In this document: one piece after another, positions 32,544 to 42,474 of the stretch
Numbering within the stretch: the first letter of the stretch is position 1
How the letters are laid out: every line of letters begins with the position of its first letter
Assembly: GCF_014897315.1 (NCBI RefSeq)
Contig: NZ_JABUYL010000003.1
Span: forward strand, 208,352 to 272,351
From: Proteus sp. FME41
GTDB lineage: Bacteria > Pseudomonadota > Gammaproteobacteria > Enterobacterales > Enterobacteriaceae
Length of the DNA stretch: 64,000 bases
Direction: 5' to 3'
Notes under the pieces: model-generated
The model's database searches: none
What the model saw: the letters and a program-made list of their open reading frames with translations, nothing else
What the model was told of the DNA's origin: nothing
Program-made: the position numbers and the translations under genes

Positions 32544-32577
32544 ATTTATCTTTTAAAACAAACAATTAAATATCAAT

Positions 32578-32608
32578 AAAAAGGCTCAATAATATATTGA
32601 GCCTTTTT
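32578..32608. terminator. bidirectional terminator yaaA / thrABC
   Basis: Perfect 14-bp inverted repeat AAAAAGGCTCAATA / TATTGAGCCTTTTT with a 3-bp loop. Confidence 0.9.
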
Positions 32609-32633
32609 ATTTAACTAATCAACATCTTATCAA

Positions 32634-33926
32634 CTATTTAGGTGCACGTTCTAATAAGAATTCACGCATTTGAGCAAAATCTGCAGGCAAGAAATGGGAT
32701 AACAACGGTTTATCCGCACGCTCTGCGAGCTCTTTAGGTAAAGGTAATTCCCCACCTAAAATACGCTCTACACTCTCTTTAAACTTCGCCGGATGCGCAG
32801 TTCCTAAGAATAAACCGTATTCGCCTTCTTGTAGCTCATCGCGTAATAAACGATATGCAATGGCAGCATGTGGTTCTGAAATATATCCTTTTTGTGCAAG
32901 TTCACGTACTGTGTCTTCGGTTATTTCATCGCTGACAGCACCATGAGCAAGATCAGACAGATCCCAGCCTTTACGACGATACAACTCTTCAATACGTGGC
33001 CAGTTATTGGGTTGGCTAACATCCATTGCATTAGACAGTGTTGCAACAGTGCGGTGAGGTTCCCATTTACCATTATCTAAATAGCGAGGAACTGTATCAT
33101 TTACGTTTGTTGCTGCAATAAAACGTTTAACAGGTAATCCTAAAGATTTCGCCAATAGACCCGCAGTTAAATCACCAAAGTTACCACTTGGTACAGAGAT
33201 CACGAGTTGTTCATGTTTTTCAGCAGGAATTTGGGCAACCGCTTCAAAGTAATAACAAATTTGCGCCAATAAACGACTGATATTGATGGAGTTAGCTGAG
33301 TTTAAGTACATTGTTTTCTTTAAGAACTCATCATCAAAAGCTTGTTTTACTAATGATTGGCAAGCATCAAAATCATCTTTAATTGCAACGGTGTGAATAT
33401 TTTCACCTAATGTACAAAACAGTTTTTCCTGCAACGGGCTAATTTTGCCTTCAGGGTAAAGAATAACCACTTGTACATTTTCTAATTTATAGAAAGCATG
33501 AGCGACAGCAGCGCCTGTATCACCTGATGTTGCCGTTAAAATAGTAACGGGTTGGTTGCCCGCAACTTCTGACAGCATTTGTGCCATAAAGCGACCGCCA
33601 AAGTCTTTAAATGCCAGTGTTGGGCCATGAAAGAGCTCTAAACAACTGATATCATCTTCAACTTGAGTCACGGGTGCAGGGAATGCAAATGCGGTACTAA
33701 TACGCTTTGCTAATATATCAGCAGGAATTTCATCACCAATAAATGCGGTTAAAATACGGCTACTGCGTGTTGCAAAATCAAGCGCTAATAATTCATCAAT
33801 TTCTGCTTTAGAAAACGACGGGAGATCCTGTGGAAAAAAGAGGCCCTGTTGTTTGCCTAAACCTTGTTTTACAGCTTGAGCAAAGCTGACTTGCTCTTGA
33901 TTATCTTTCAAATTATATAATTTCAT
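32634..33926 (-). CDS. thrC: threonine synthase
   Basis: 430 residues (E. coli 428). PLP-dependent conversion of O-phosphohomoserine to threonine. The PLP lysine is in LAFKDFGGRFMAQ (about 105-117); the phosphate loop is in SVPSGNFGDLTAG and TATSGDTGAAVAHAF. Last gene of thrABC, 3 bp after thrB. Confidence 0.98.
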   Translation of the reverse strand: MKLYNLKDNQEQVSFAQAVKQGLGKQQGLFFPQDLPSFSKAEIDELLALDFATRSSRILTAFIGDEIPADILAKRISTAFAFPAPVTQVEDDISCLELFHGPTLAFKDFGGRFMAQMLSEVAGNQPVTILTATSGDTGAAVAHAFYKLENVQVVILYPEGKISPLQEKLFCTLGENIHTVAIKDDFDACQSLVKQAFDDEFLKKTMYLNSANSINISRLLAQICYYFEAVAQIPAEKHEQLVISVPSGNFGDLTAGLLAKSLGLPVKRFIAATNVNDTVPRYLDNGKWEPHRTVATLSNAMDVSQPNNWPRIEELYRRKGWDLSDLAHGAVSDEITEDTVRELAQKGYISEPHAAIAYRLLRDELQEGEYGLFLGTAHPAKFKESVERILGGELPLPKELAERADKPLLSHFLPADFAQMREFLLERAPK

Positions 33927-33929
33927 GAC

Positions 33930-34859
33930 TTACCCTATCTGTCTTGCGCCACGCGTATCTAAACGGCAGATATGCACAAAACCTTCACTGTTTTGTACAT
34001 AATGTTGTTTTAACCATTCGGCTATATCTTGAGCGATTTCTAATGAATCAGTAATGGTAAAAAGTGTAGGGCCTGAACCTGAAATACCACAGGCTAATGC
34101 ACCTTTCATTTGCGACGCTTCTCTGGCTTTCTCAAATCCTGGAAGCAACTGAGTGCGGTAAGGCTCCGCTATCACGTCTTTCATTAAACCCACCGCAAGC
34201 TCAGGTTGCTGAGTATGACAAGCATGAATAAAACCTGATAAATAGCGACCGTGATTAATGATATCTGCCTTAGCATATTCTTTTGGTAATATGGCTCTGG
34301 CTTGTGCAGTAGAGACTTTAATTCCAGGATAAGCCATTACCCAGTACCAGTCTTCAAATGCAGGTACAGATTGGCAAATAATATCATTTTGCTCAAGAAT
34401 GAGTTGTAGGCCGCCTAAATAGCAAGGTGCTACATTATCAAAATGCACACTCCCCGAAATACGCCCTTCTAATTCCCCCATCATTAATAATAATTGTCTT
34501 TCATTGAAGGGTTTTTTAGCGAACTCATTAAGTGCAACAAGTGCAGCAACCACGGAACAAGCGCTTGATCCTAGGCCAGAACCAATGGGCATATTTTTTT
34601 CTAACACCATCGCCACAGGAAGTTCTGTTCCTAATTTCTCGCAAAACAATTGCCAACATTGGTACACAATATTTTGCTTAGGATCAGAAGGCAATTTGCT
34701 CACAAAAGCGCCTTTGCTTTCAAGTGTAAATGTATCAGCGGCTTCAACCGTGACACAATCTCCCAGTAATTGTCCATCAATAGGCGAAACAGCGGCGCCA
34801 AGAACATCAAATCCGACACTCACGTTACCTATTGATGCCGGTGCATAAACTTTAACCAC
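33930..34859 (-). CDS. thrB: homoserine kinase
   Basis: 309 residues (E. coli 310). GHMP kinase that phosphorylates homoserine; ATP loop [18 protein letters not shown] (about 89-106). Start set at GTG 34859: the protein then begins (M)[11 protein letters not shown] as in E. coli, and GGGAG lies 7 bp upstream inside the thrA end. An in-frame ATG at 34880 would add seven residues and overlap thrA. The start lies 2 bp after the thrA stop, so translational coupling is likely. Confidence 0.96.
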   Translation of the reverse strand: MVKVYAPASIGNVSVGFDVLGAAVSPIDGQLLGDCVTVEAADTFTLESKGAFVSKLPSDPKQNIVYQCWQLFCEKLGTELPVAMVLEKNMPIGSGLGSSACSVVAALVALNEFAKKPFNERQLLLMMGELEGRISGSVHFDNVAPCYLGGLQLILEQNDIICQSVPAFEDWYWVMAYPGIKVSTAQARAILPKEYAKADIINHGRYLSGFIHACHTQQPELAVGLMKDVIAEPYRTQLLPGFEKAREASQMKGALACGISGSGPTLFTITDSLEIAQDIAEWLKQHYVQNSEGFVHICRLDTRGARQIG

Positions 34860-34861
34860 GC

Positions 34862-37321
34862 TTAAACTCCCAATTTCCATGATAAGGTCCGTAATACATC
34901 TGCAAACACCCCAGCAGCAGTAACATCATTACCCGCACCATATCCACGTAAGACTAATGGGATAGGCTGGTAGTAGCGAGTGTAAAAGGCTAAAGCATTT
35001 TCACCATTTTTTACTTTAAACAGAGGGTCATTTGCATCAACAGCCATCATTTTAACTTGGCATCGACCTTCATTGATAACACCTACATAGCGCAATACTT
35101 TACCTGCTTTTTGTGCGTCTTCGACTTTAGCATCAAAATCAACATCAACTTGAGGTAAACGACTTAAGAAATTGGCCACATCTCCTGTACTATCAAATGA
35201 AGCAGGTAACACAGATTCTACATCGATATCATCTAATTCTAATTGATAGCCCGCCTCACGCGCTAAAATAAGTAATTTACGCGCAACATCCATACCAGAA
35301 AGATCATCACGAGGATCAGGTTCTGTAAAACCTTTTTCTTTCGCTAAAAGCGTTGCTTCTGACAAGCTTTTACCTTCATCTAACTGACCAAATATGTAAG
35401 ATAATGAACCCGAAAGAATACCATTGAATTGAACCAGCTCATCACCAGCATTCAGTAAATTCTGCAAGTTTTCAATAACCGGTAAACCTGCACCTACGTT
35501 CGTGTCATACAAGAATTTACGACGTGAAGCCTCAGCAGCTTGTCGGATTTGATAGTAATAATCCATTGACAGCGTATTCGCTTTTTTGTTTGGTGTAACC
35601 ACATTAAAACCATTTTGTAAGAAGTTTGCGTATTGCTGCGCAATTTCTTCGTTTGATGTGCAATCAACAATCACTGGATTTAAGAAGTGGTACTCTTTTT
35701 CTAAACGAATAAGTTGACTAAAGCTGAAAGGTTCTTTGGCCTCTTTTAACGCGTGCTGCCAATTATCTAAATCAATCCCTTGCATATCGGTAAGCATGGC
35801 TTTTGAATTCGCAATACCGCATACACGAAGATCAATGTGCTTATTTTTCAACCATGTTTGTTGGCGATGGATTTGTTCAATTAATGCATTGCCCACCCCC
35901 CCCACACCAATCACAAAAACTTCAACAATTTGATTAGTGTTAAATAGCATTTGATGGCATAAACGCACCGCATTAGTCGCTGAATCATTGGCGATAACCG
36001 CTGAAATAGAGCGCTCAGAAGATCCCTGCGCAATAGCTACAATATTGATATTGCCTCGAGTTAATGCAGAGAAGAAACGCGCCGAAATCCCTTTTAGAGT
36101 CCGCATACCATCACCGACAACTGAAATGATAGCGACATTATTCATAATATCTAACGGGTCAAGCACACCATCTTTTAATTCAAGATAAAATTCATCTGAT
36201 AACGCTCTTTGTGCTCTAACCAGTTCTCTTTGAGGCACACAAAAACTGATACTGTATTCAGAAGAAGACTGCGTAATAAGAACAACAGAGATACCTGCTC
36301 TCGACATCACCGAGAATACGCGAGCGGCCATTCCCACCATGCCTTTCATGCCAGGGCCAGATACGTTGATCATTGCCATGTTATTAAGGTTAGTGATCCC
36401 TTTAACTGGTGTGCTGTCATCTTTTTGACCGTCACCAATTAATGTACCTGGCGCATCAGGATTACCTGTATTCTTAATCAAACAAGGTATTTGAAATTGT
36501 GCAATAGGCGCAATGGTACGAGGATGGAGGACTTTAGCTCCAAAGTAAGACAGCTCCATCGCCTCTTGGTATGACATTCCTTTTAATAAGCGTGCATCAG
36601 GGACTAAGCGAGGGTCACACGTATAAACACCGTCAACATCTGTCCAAATTTCACAACATTTGGCACGAAGACAAGCTGCTAACACAGCCGCGGAATAGTC
36701 TGAACCGTTACGGCCTAATACTACAAGCTCATCTTTTTCATTACCTGCGGTAAAACCGGCCATCAAAATCATATCGTCTTTAGCAATATTGAGCGCTAAT
36801 ATGCGACGGGTTGATTCTGGAATATCAACGGTAGATTCTAAATAGTGACCTTGGGCAAGTAAGCTTTTTACAGGATCAATCACGGTGACATTATAGCCAC
36901 GAGCCTGTAAAACGGATTCCATAATGGCAATAGAAAGCTTCTCTCCACGACAAATCATTGCTGCATTGATGCTATCAGGGCATTGACCCAATAAAGAAAT
37001 GCCATGAAGAATGTGTTTAATTTCAGCAAATTCACGCTCAACTTTATCTTTTAAGCGTTCATAGTCAAAACCGGGTTGTTTTTCTCTTAAGCCTTGCAAT
37101 AAGTTAGCAAAGATTTGTTCGGCTTCCCGTACTTGAGTGAGAGGATCTTCGCCTTCTGCCGTTTTTTCAATCATTGCCACCAAGTAGTTAGTTATCTTGG
37201 CGGGTGCTGATAATACAAGCGCAACTTGTCCCTGCTCTCTTTTTTTCTCAGCAATATCAGCAACATTCAGCACTCGCTCTGCATTAGCAACTGAAGTTCC
37301 TCCAAATTTTAACACTCGCAT
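34862..37321 (-). CDS. thrA: bifunctional aspartokinase I / homoserine dehydrogenase I
   Basis: 819 residues (E. coli 820). N-terminal aspartokinase begins [20 protein letters not shown]-type regulatory region in the middle (about 320-460, with [11 protein letters not shown]), then homoserine dehydrogenase with [17 protein letters not shown] (about 467) and the [18 protein letters not shown] motif. First and third steps of threonine synthesis, threonine-inhibited in the family. Start at ATG 37321 with AGGAG 6 bp before it; the frame extends to 37360 through the attenuator and should not be used. Confidence 0.98.
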   Translation of the reverse strand: MRVLKFGGTSVANAERVLNVADIAEKKREQGQVALVLSAPAKITNYLVAMIEKTAEGEDPLTQVREAEQIFANLLQGLREKQPGFDYERLKDKVEREFAEIKHILHGISLLGQCPDSINAAMICRGEKLSIAIMESVLQARGYNVTVIDPVKSLLAQGHYLESTVDIPESTRRILALNIAKDDMILMAGFTAGNEKDELVVLGRNGSDYSAAVLAACLRAKCCEIWTDVDGVYTCDPRLVPDARLLKGMSYQEAMELSYFGAKVLHPRTIAPIAQFQIPCLIKNTGNPDAPGTLIGDGQKDDSTPVKGITNLNNMAMINVSGPGMKGMVGMAARVFSVMSRAGISVVLITQSSSEYSISFCVPQRELVRAQRALSDEFYLELKDGVLDPLDIMNNVAIISVVGDGMRTLKGISARFFSALTRGNINIVAIAQGSSERSISAVIANDSATNAVRLCHQMLFNTNQIVEVFVIGVGGVGNALIEQIHRQQTWLKNKHIDLRVCGIANSKAMLTDMQGIDLDNWQHALKEAKEPFSFSQLIRLEKEYHFLNPVIVDCTSNEEIAQQYANFLQNGFNVVTPNKKANTLSMDYYYQIRQAAEASRRKFLYDTNVGAGLPVIENLQNLLNAGDELVQFNGILSGSLSYIFGQLDEGKSLSEATLLAKEKGFTEPDPRDDLSGMDVARKLLILAREAGYQLELDDIDVESVLPASFDSTGDVANFLSRLPQVDVDFDAKVEDAQKAGKVLRYVGVINEGRCQVKMMAVDANDPLFKVKNGENALAFYTRYYQPIPLVLRGYGAGNDVTAAGVFADVLRTLSWKLGV

Positions 37322-37343
37322 ACCGCTCTCCTGATTTTTTACC

Positions 37344-37375
37344 CAAAAAAAAACCCGCATTTCTCAATGCGGGCT
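37344..37375 (-). terminator. thr operon attenuator
   Basis: Hairpin CCCGCATT-GAG-AATGCGGG (37354-37373) followed on the minus strand by nine T, between the leader peptide and thrA. Works as transcription attenuator in E. coli. Confidence 0.9.
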
Positions 37376-37392
37376 TTTTCGATTTTCGTTTT

Positions 37393-37479
37393 TTATATGC
37401 GCCAGCCCGCCCCGCGATATAAGATCTCGGTGGTGGTCGTGGTAATAATTGTCATTTTAGCTTGGCTGTTAATACGCAT
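37393..37479 (-). CDS. thrL: thr operon leader peptide
   Basis: A 28-residue leader with the control run MTIITTTTTEI (residues 9-19): six threonine and three isoleucine codons. It starts at ATG 37479 with AGGA upstream and ends at TAA 37393, 18 bp before the attenuator hairpin. Ribosome stalling when charged tRNA-Thr or tRNA-Ile is scarce should prevent terminator formation, as established for E. coli thrL. It is longer than the 21-residue E. coli leader and its sequence differs outside the Thr/Ile run; the tail ILYRGAGWRI has no counterpart that I know of. Confidence 0.88.
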   Translation of the reverse strand: MRINSQAKMTIITTTTTEILYRGAGWRI

Positions 37480-37510
37480 AACTATCCTGTCTGTCTCAAA
37501 TTTTGTTTGA

Positions 37511-37547
37511 CCCTATACTGGTTAAAGCAAAGCGAGAGAGATGTCAA
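37511..37547 (-). promoter_or_regulatory. thr operon promoter
   Basis: On the minus strand TTGACA (37547-37542) followed by CTTTAACCAGTATAGGG (37527-37511). The E. coli thr promoter has nearly the same block (TTGACT ... CTTTAACCAATATAGG). Confidence 0.75.
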
Positions 37548-38133
37548 ATTTTTTCTTTTATTTACATTAAAAATTTTTTGATTTAAATAAAATATATTCG
37601 ATATTTACCCCTATTGTAGTATAGATATTACTATCACAAAGGGATAAACAAAGAAAATAAAGCTACCATTTTAGGGTTATTTGGGGATTTGTACTTTTAT
37701 AAAGAATAAGGTATTTTATTCTACTTTAATTTGTGTAACAAAACTGGTAAAAAAAATAAACCCCACTATATTTAACATATATTTTTCTTTTACATTACAT
37801 AAATCAAATTATATAGTTAACTATTGAAATCAAGGTTAAGCTGTTATCTTGATTTTGATATGTGTCAACAAAAGTTAGCTTTTTAGATGGTATTTAATAC
37901 AACTGGTGTTATATTGCTGTTAATAGACTATGGGCGTTTTGCATTCTGATTTTAACGTTCCATTGTTGATTAAAATCGTATTTTTTTGTAATAACGTGAT
38001 GGTTATTTATCGAATTTCAATCTGGGTCTAGTTTTTGCGTGCTAATAACAAAAATGAATAACCACACAAGTGCACACACAGAAGTTAAACACAGATTTCC
38101 TTTTTCTATTTTTGGTAATTTTAGGTAGCAAAT
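37548..38133. other. divergent intergenic region thr operon / arcA
   Basis: 586 bp, AT-rich. It holds the long arcA leader. Apart from an FNR-like site (37855-37868) I see no gene. A minus-strand frame at 38017-38253 mostly overlaps arcA and has no support. Confidence 0.5.
37855..37868 (+). promoter_or_regulatory. FNR-box-like site upstream of arcA
   Basis: TTGAT-ATGT-GTCAA matches the FNR consensus TTGAT-N4-ATCAA at 9 of 10 positions. FNR activation of arcA is known in E. coli. It lies 265 bp before the start codon, consistent with a long leader. Confidence 0.55.
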
Positions 38134-38850
38134 ATGCAAACCCCGCACATTCTGATTGTTGAAGACGAAGTTGTTACTCGTAATACCCTGAAAAGCATAT
38201 TCGAAGCTGAAGGGTATATCGTACACGAAGCCACTGATGGCAACGAAATGCACAATGTTCTATCTGATCACGATATCAATCTGGTCATTATGGACATCAA
38301 CCTTCCTGGTAAAAATGGGCTATTACTAGCGCGTGAATTACGTGAACAGGCAAGTGTTGCATTAATGTTCCTAACAGGCCGTGATAATGAAGTTGATAAA
38401 ATCTTAGGCCTCGAAATTGGTGCTGATGATTACATTACTAAACCATTTAACCCTCGTGAATTAACGATTCGTGCACGTAACTTACTGTCGCGTACCATGA
38501 ATTTAGTTAATGGCACAGAAGAACGTCGTTTAGTTGAAAGCTATAAATTCAATGGTTGGGAGCTCGATATTAATAGTCGCTCACTGATCAGCCCTGCTGG
38601 TGAACAATACAAGTTACCACGCAGTGAATTTCGTGCGATGCTACATTTCTGCGAGAACCCAGGTAAAATCCAAACTCGTGCGGATTTACTCAAGAAAATG
38701 ACTGGCCGTGAATTAAAACCTCATGACCGTACTGTTGATGTCACTATCCGTCGTATTCGTAAGCATTTTGAATCAACACCAGATACACCTGAAATCATTG
38801 CTACTATTCATGGTGAAGGTTATCGCTTCTGTGGTGATTTAGACGAGTGA
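38134..38850 (+). CDS. arcA: response regulator ArcA
   Basis: 238 residues, as in E. coli. Receiver domain with phospho-acceptor Asp54 in [10 protein letters not shown], Thr in FLTGRD and Lys in ITKPF; C-terminal OmpR-type winged helix ending [13 protein letters not shown]. Global regulator of respiratory and fermentative metabolism with the sensor kinase ArcB (not in this window). Followed by a strong terminator. Confidence 0.99.
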   Translation: MQTPHILIVEDEVVTRNTLKSIFEAEGYIVHEATDGNEMHNVLSDHDINLVIMDINLPGKNGLLLARELREQASVALMFLTGRDNEVDKILGLEIGADDYITKPFNPRELTIRARNLLSRTMNLVNGTEERRLVESYKFNGWELDINSRSLISPAGEQYKLPRSEFRAMLHFCENPGKIQTRADLLKKMTGRELKPHDRTVDVTIRRIRKHFESTPDTPEIIATIHGEGYRFCGDLDE

Positions 38851-38883
38851 TTTGATTTTTATCTCAAGCACTTAACCAATAAA

Positions 38884-38915
38884 AAAACCCCGAATAGCAA
38901 TTCGGGGTTTTTCTT
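38884..38915 (+). terminator. arcA terminator
   Basis: AAAACCCCGAA-TAGCAA-TTCGGGGTTTTT followed by CTTTT. Confidence 0.9.
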
Positions 38916-39063
38916 TTATATAAAACAGTATTAATAAAATAACAAAAAGTGAAAATTGATCTCAGCGACTATTTCTAAAAAAAATATGAATACTTTTTAA
39001 AAAAATTTTCAATCCTATTTTGTATTAATTTTATTAACCATTAAATTGTTTAATAAATAGAAA

Positions 39064-39540
39064 TCACTCTTTCCACGGCATAATAGGCACTGCACTAATT
39101 GCATTTTTTGGAGAACCATCAATCACTTTATCGGAATAGGTGAGGTAAACCAACGCATGACGCTCTTTATCATAAAAGCGTACAACTTGAAGCTTTTTAA
39201 AAACTAAAGAGGTTCTTTTTTGGAAAACGACATCTCCCCGATTTTTCCCTTTAATAACCTTTTCACTGAGCTCAATAGGCCCAACTTGTTGACAAGAAAT
39301 CGCCGCATCCGCGGTATCCTCTGCAAGCCCTAAGCTTCCTGAAATTCCGCCTGTTTTTGCACGGCTTAAATAGCACGTGACATTTTTAACTTCAGGATCA
39401 TCAAACGCTTCAATCACAATTTTATGGTTAGCACCAAAAAATTTAAAAACAGTATCGACATAACCAATTTCTTCCGCTTTTGCCATAAAAGAAAAAGGGA
39501 GTAAGATAGCCACTACTAGCATCTTTTTGAAATTTAACAT
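39064..39540 (-). CDS. creA: CreA family exported protein
   Basis: 158 residues (E. coli 157). Signal peptide 1-22 ([22 protein letters not shown]). The mature part has the whole CreA pattern: [53 protein letters not shown] and [21 protein letters not shown]. Molecular function is unknown. In E. coli it heads creABCD; creB, creC and creD are not found next to it here. Confidence 0.95.
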   Translation of the reverse strand: MLNFKKMLVVAILLPFSFMAKAEEIGYVDTVFKFFGANHKIVIEAFDDPEVKNVTCYLSRAKTGGISGSLGLAEDTADAAISCQQVGPIELSEKVIKGKNRGDVVFQKRTSLVFKKLQVVRFYDKERHALVYLTYSDKVIDGSPKNAISAVPIMPWKE

Positions 39541-39743
39541 ATTTACCTTGTTCCATTGAAAAGATGAGAGAATAATTTAGTCTAGAATAAATCAATCTTT
39601 TACTAACTGATAGAAGAATTTGTGTACATTAGCCAATGAAAAAGACTATATTTTACGGTTGTCTAACAATATAACTTGTTATAGACATTCAAGCTATTTA
39701 CCATCTACAGCAATAAATAAACGAATATGACTAAGGGAGATGT

Positions 39744-40652
39744 ATGGATCAAACCAACATCATACGTGATTTGCTCGCTTGGCTTGATAATAACCTCGAT
39801 AAGCCATTATCCCTCGATAATGTCGCAACCAAAGCAGGTTACTCCAAGTGGCATCTACAACGCATGTTTAAAGAAGTTACAGGACAAGCGATTGGTTCTT
39901 ATATTCGTTCAAGGCGTCTATCCCGAGCTGCCGTTGCATTACGTTTAACGAGCCGCCCTATTTTAGACATTGCTTTGCAATATCGTTTTGATTCTCAACA
40001 GACCTTTACCCGAGCCTTTAAAAAACAATTTGATAGAACACCGGCACTTTATCGTCGTACAGATGAATGGTGTGCTGTAGGGATCTGCCCCCCTATCACG
40101 GTAGATCCTCAAAATTTACCAAAATGGGAATTTGTGCAGTTACCTGAGAAAAAGCTAATTGGTATTGAGCAAACCTGTAGCCATACCCTTGAGCAGTGGG
40201 CTGAAGCGTGCTCTGACATGCGTCAAACATTTTGGCGTTACTATATGAGCAAAATAAATGCAGTACCTCACCAAGTTTATGGTTTACATCATGTGCAACA
40301 TAGTGATGATCATGAAGATGAGCAACGTGTGCTTTATACCACCGCCGTTGAGCCTGATTATGCTACGTTTATCGATGACGATGCAGCACATGAAGTCGCC
40401 TTAACGGGAGGTGATTATATTCGCTTTGATTTTGAAGGTGAGGCAAAAAGAGGCGCAATGCAGGAGTTTTTATTCCTAATTTATGGTGTTTGCTTACCTA
40501 ATATGGGATTAACACGCCGTAAAGGTCATGATGTTGAAAAATATTATCTGAAAAATGTACGTTACAGCAATGAGATGGTGACTGAGCCACAAGATCACAT
40601 CGAACGTTTTGAATATTACATTCCAATAAAACGTGAAAATGTAACGGCATAA
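39744..40652 (+). CDS. rob: AraC/XylS-family activator Rob
   Basis: 302 residues (E. coli 289). N-terminal pair of helix-turn-helix motifs (LSLDNVATKAGYSKWHLQRMF, about 19-39, and PILDIALQYRFDSQQTFTRAF, about 71-91) followed by a GyrI-like ligand domain (about 125-300). Rob activates multidrug efflux, organic-solvent and superoxide resistance genes. Divergent from creA, convergent with gpmB, as in E. coli. Confidence 0.95.
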   Translation: MDQTNIIRDLLAWLDNNLDKPLSLDNVATKAGYSKWHLQRMFKEVTGQAIGSYIRSRRLSRAAVALRLTSRPILDIALQYRFDSQQTFTRAFKKQFDRTPALYRRTDEWCAVGICPPITVDPQNLPKWEFVQLPEKKLIGIEQTCSHTLEQWAEACSDMRQTFWRYYMSKINAVPHQVYGLHHVQHSDDHEDEQRVLYTTAVEPDYATFIDDDAAHEVALTGGDYIRFDFEGEAKRGAMQEFLFLIYGVCLPNMGLTRRKGHDVEKYYLKNVRYSNEMVTEPQDHIERFEYYIPIKRENVTA

Positions 40653-40655
40653 TAA

Positions 40656-40692
40656 AAAGCTCTCTTTATCATCATATTGAAAAGAGAGCTTT
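40656..40692. terminator. bidirectional terminator rob / gpmB
   Basis: Perfect 12-bp inverted repeat AAAGCTCTCTTT (40656-40667) and AAAGAGAGCTTT (40681-40692) between convergent genes. Confidence 0.85.
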
Positions 40693-40697
40693 ATTTT

Positions 40698-41345
40698 TTA
40701 ACGTTGAACTTCATCTAATGCCGCATCAGTCAGATGGCTAACATCACCTGCCGTTTCAATTACCCAACCATTAGCCAACCAAGGACTATGTTGATAATCA
40801 ACACGTGAAATAGAGCAATTACGTAATCTTAAACGTCGTTCCGCATAAGCAGGTAATCCAAGAACTGTGCTCAATAAACACCCTAGCGCAATACCGTGGC
40901 TGACTAAGAGTGGACGACTATTTTCGGGTAAATCAAGACATTGGTTTAGCGCATCCTGCATACGACTTGCTAATTCTGCCATTGATTCTCCTTGGGGAAT
41001 TCGCCCATCAGGTGTACCATCAATCAAACTCTTGCGCCAAGCCTCTTCTTGTGTCTTTAATGTTGCGATCTCTCGTTGTTCAAGAACGCCCATATTGAGT
41101 TCACGTAAACGTGGGTCAGTTATCACTTCACAGCCACAAGCTTGTGCAATGATTTCTGCCGTTTGACGAGTGCGTCCAAGATCGCTTGAGATAATGTGGG
41201 TAATGCCTGCTGATTTTACTTTCTCAGCAACTTGCTGTGCTTGACGCACACCATTTGCTGTCAGTGGGCTATCAGATTGCCCTTGAATACGTCTCGCCAC
41301 GTTCCATTCAGTTTCACCGTGGCGAACAAGATAGACCTGTAACAT
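40698..41345 (-). CDS. gpmB: histidine phosphatase superfamily protein GpmB
   Basis: 215 residues, same as E. coli. Phosphohistidine motif LVRHGETEWN (residues 6-15) and second catalytic His in LVSHGIALG (about 147-155). Annotated as a phosphoglycerate mutase-like phosphatase; the family member in E. coli has phosphatase activity and true mutase function is doubtful. Divergent from yjjX. Confidence 0.95.
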   Translation of the reverse strand: MLQVYLVRHGETEWNVARRIQGQSDSPLTANGVRQAQQVAEKVKSAGITHIISSDLGRTRQTAEIIAQACGCEVITDPRLRELNMGVLEQREIATLKTQEEAWRKSLIDGTPDGRIPQGESMAELASRMQDALNQCLDLPENSRPLLVSHGIALGCLLSTVLGLPAYAERRLRLRNCSISRVDYQHSPWLANGWVIETAGDVSHLTDAALDEVQR

Positions 41346-41396
41346 ACATTTTTTCCGTTATACTGCTCTAATTTTTCAAAGGATGATTAATTCATT

Positions 41397-41933
41397 ATGT
41401 ATCATGTCATTGCAGCCACTACGAATCCAGCAAAAATCAACGCGATAAAACTCGCATTTGAGCAAGTGTTCGGTAAAGATACCTTTGATATTGAAGATAT
41501 TAATGTCGATAGCCGTGTTCCACAGCAACCTATCGGAAATACAGAAACGAGAACTGGCGCACGTCAACGCGTCATGGCGGCACGTCAAGTTCGCCCTGAA
41601 GCAGATTTTTGGGTCGGGGTTGAAGCCGGTATTGAAGATGATATGACCTTTGCTTGGATTGTTGTCGAACATGGGCAAATCCGTGGAGAATCACGCTCAG
41701 CCAGTCTTATGCTACCCCAACAGATCTTAAAAGGGATCCGTGAAGGCAGAGAGCTTGGTGATGAAATGGCATTTTTGACCAAAATTGACAATATTAAACA
41801 GCGCGGTGGTGCGATTGGCTACTTCACTGATGGCCTGCTGAGCCGTACTTCTGTTTATCAACAAGCATTAGTCTTGGCATTAGTGCCAGTGACTCATGAT
41901 ATCTATAAAGAACTCAATCAAAAAGAAGATTAA
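41397..41933 (+). CDS. yjjX: inosine/xanthosine triphosphatase (NTPase)
   Basis: 178 residues (E. coli 170). House-cleaning phosphatase for non-canonical purine nucleotides and possibly thiamine precursors. N-terminal [18 protein letters not shown] and the [10 protein letters not shown]...[11 protein letters not shown] segment are the family pattern. Gene order gpmB-yjjX-trpR is that of E. coli. Confidence 0.93.
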   Translation: MYHVIAATTNPAKINAIKLAFEQVFGKDTFDIEDINVDSRVPQQPIGNTETRTGARQRVMAARQVRPEADFWVGVEAGIEDDMTFAWIVVEHGQIRGESRSASLMLPQQILKGIREGRELGDEMAFLTKIDNIKQRGGAIGYFTDGLLSRTSVYQQALVLALVPVTHDIYKELNQKED

Positions 41934-41984
41934 TAATTAATCTGATCTGTGTTTTTTAGATAAATAAAAAAGTAATAAGAAAGC

Positions 41985-42020
41985 AAAAAGCCATTTAATT
42001 AATTGATTAAATGGCTTTTT
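41985..42020. terminator. bidirectional terminator yjjX / trpR
   Basis: Perfect 15-bp inverted repeat (41985-41999 and 42006-42020) with A-run and T-run ends. Confidence 0.9.
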
Positions 42021-42062
42021 ATTATTCCAATCCACATTATTACAATGGCGTTTCTAACGACA

Positions 42063-42374
42063 TTATTTTTTTGTCATTAGCTCTTTCTCAAGCCATAACT
42101 TCACTTCATGTGGTGCTGTTTTTAAGCTATTAGAGCCTCTTGTTATGGTGGCAATACCAACACCTAATGCTTCTTTTAACTCACGCTGACTTAACTCTCC
42201 TCGCATTAACTCTTGTACAATACGTACTCGGGTTGCTAAAGCGCTACGCTCATCAGGTGTCATTAAAAGCTGTAAAACAGGAAATTGCACTTCCTGCTCA
42301 AATGCATGTTGTAATAATTCAACAAATCTTAGCCAGTGCTCGTTGTCTTCAGGTGATAACGCAGGATCTTGCAT
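42063..42374 (-). CDS. trpR: Trp operon repressor
   Basis: 103 residues (E. coli 108). Tryptophan-dependent repressor; helix-turn-helix in [24 protein letters not shown] (about 63-86), ligand-binding [12 protein letters not shown]. Start at ATG 42374 ([10 protein letters not shown]); an in-frame GTG at 42398 lies inside the operator and is unlikely. Preceded by a TrpR box, so it should repress itself as in E. coli. Upstream of slt is on the same strand in E. coli order. Confidence 0.96.
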   Translation of the reverse strand: MQDPALSPEDNEHWLRFVELLQHAFEQEVQFPVLQLLMTPDERSALATRVRIVQELMRGELSQRELKEALGVGIATITRGSNSLKTAPHEVKLWLEKELMTKK

Positions 42375-42394
42375 CGTTGGAACCTCTTTTTGCC

Positions 42395-42412
42395 ACACTC
42401 ATTAACTAGTAC
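42395..42412 (-). promoter_or_regulatory. trp operator of trpR
   Basis: Right half AACTAGTAC (42404-42412) is a perfect match to the TrpR half-site; the left half matches 5 of 9. It lies 20 bp upstream of the trpR start. Confidence 0.7.
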
Positions 42413-42474
42413 AAACTATATCATATTTTGCCAATGTACAAAGAGGCTCTAACAACAAATCGCTTTTTTATCCC

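Noticed and set aside
38017..38253. 78-residue minus-strand frame at the arcA start
   Set aside because: Over half overlaps arcA antisense; no supporting signal.
41397..41678. Minus-strand 100-residue frame overlapping yjjX
   Set aside because: Shadow of yjjX; cysteine-rich appearance has no conserved pattern.
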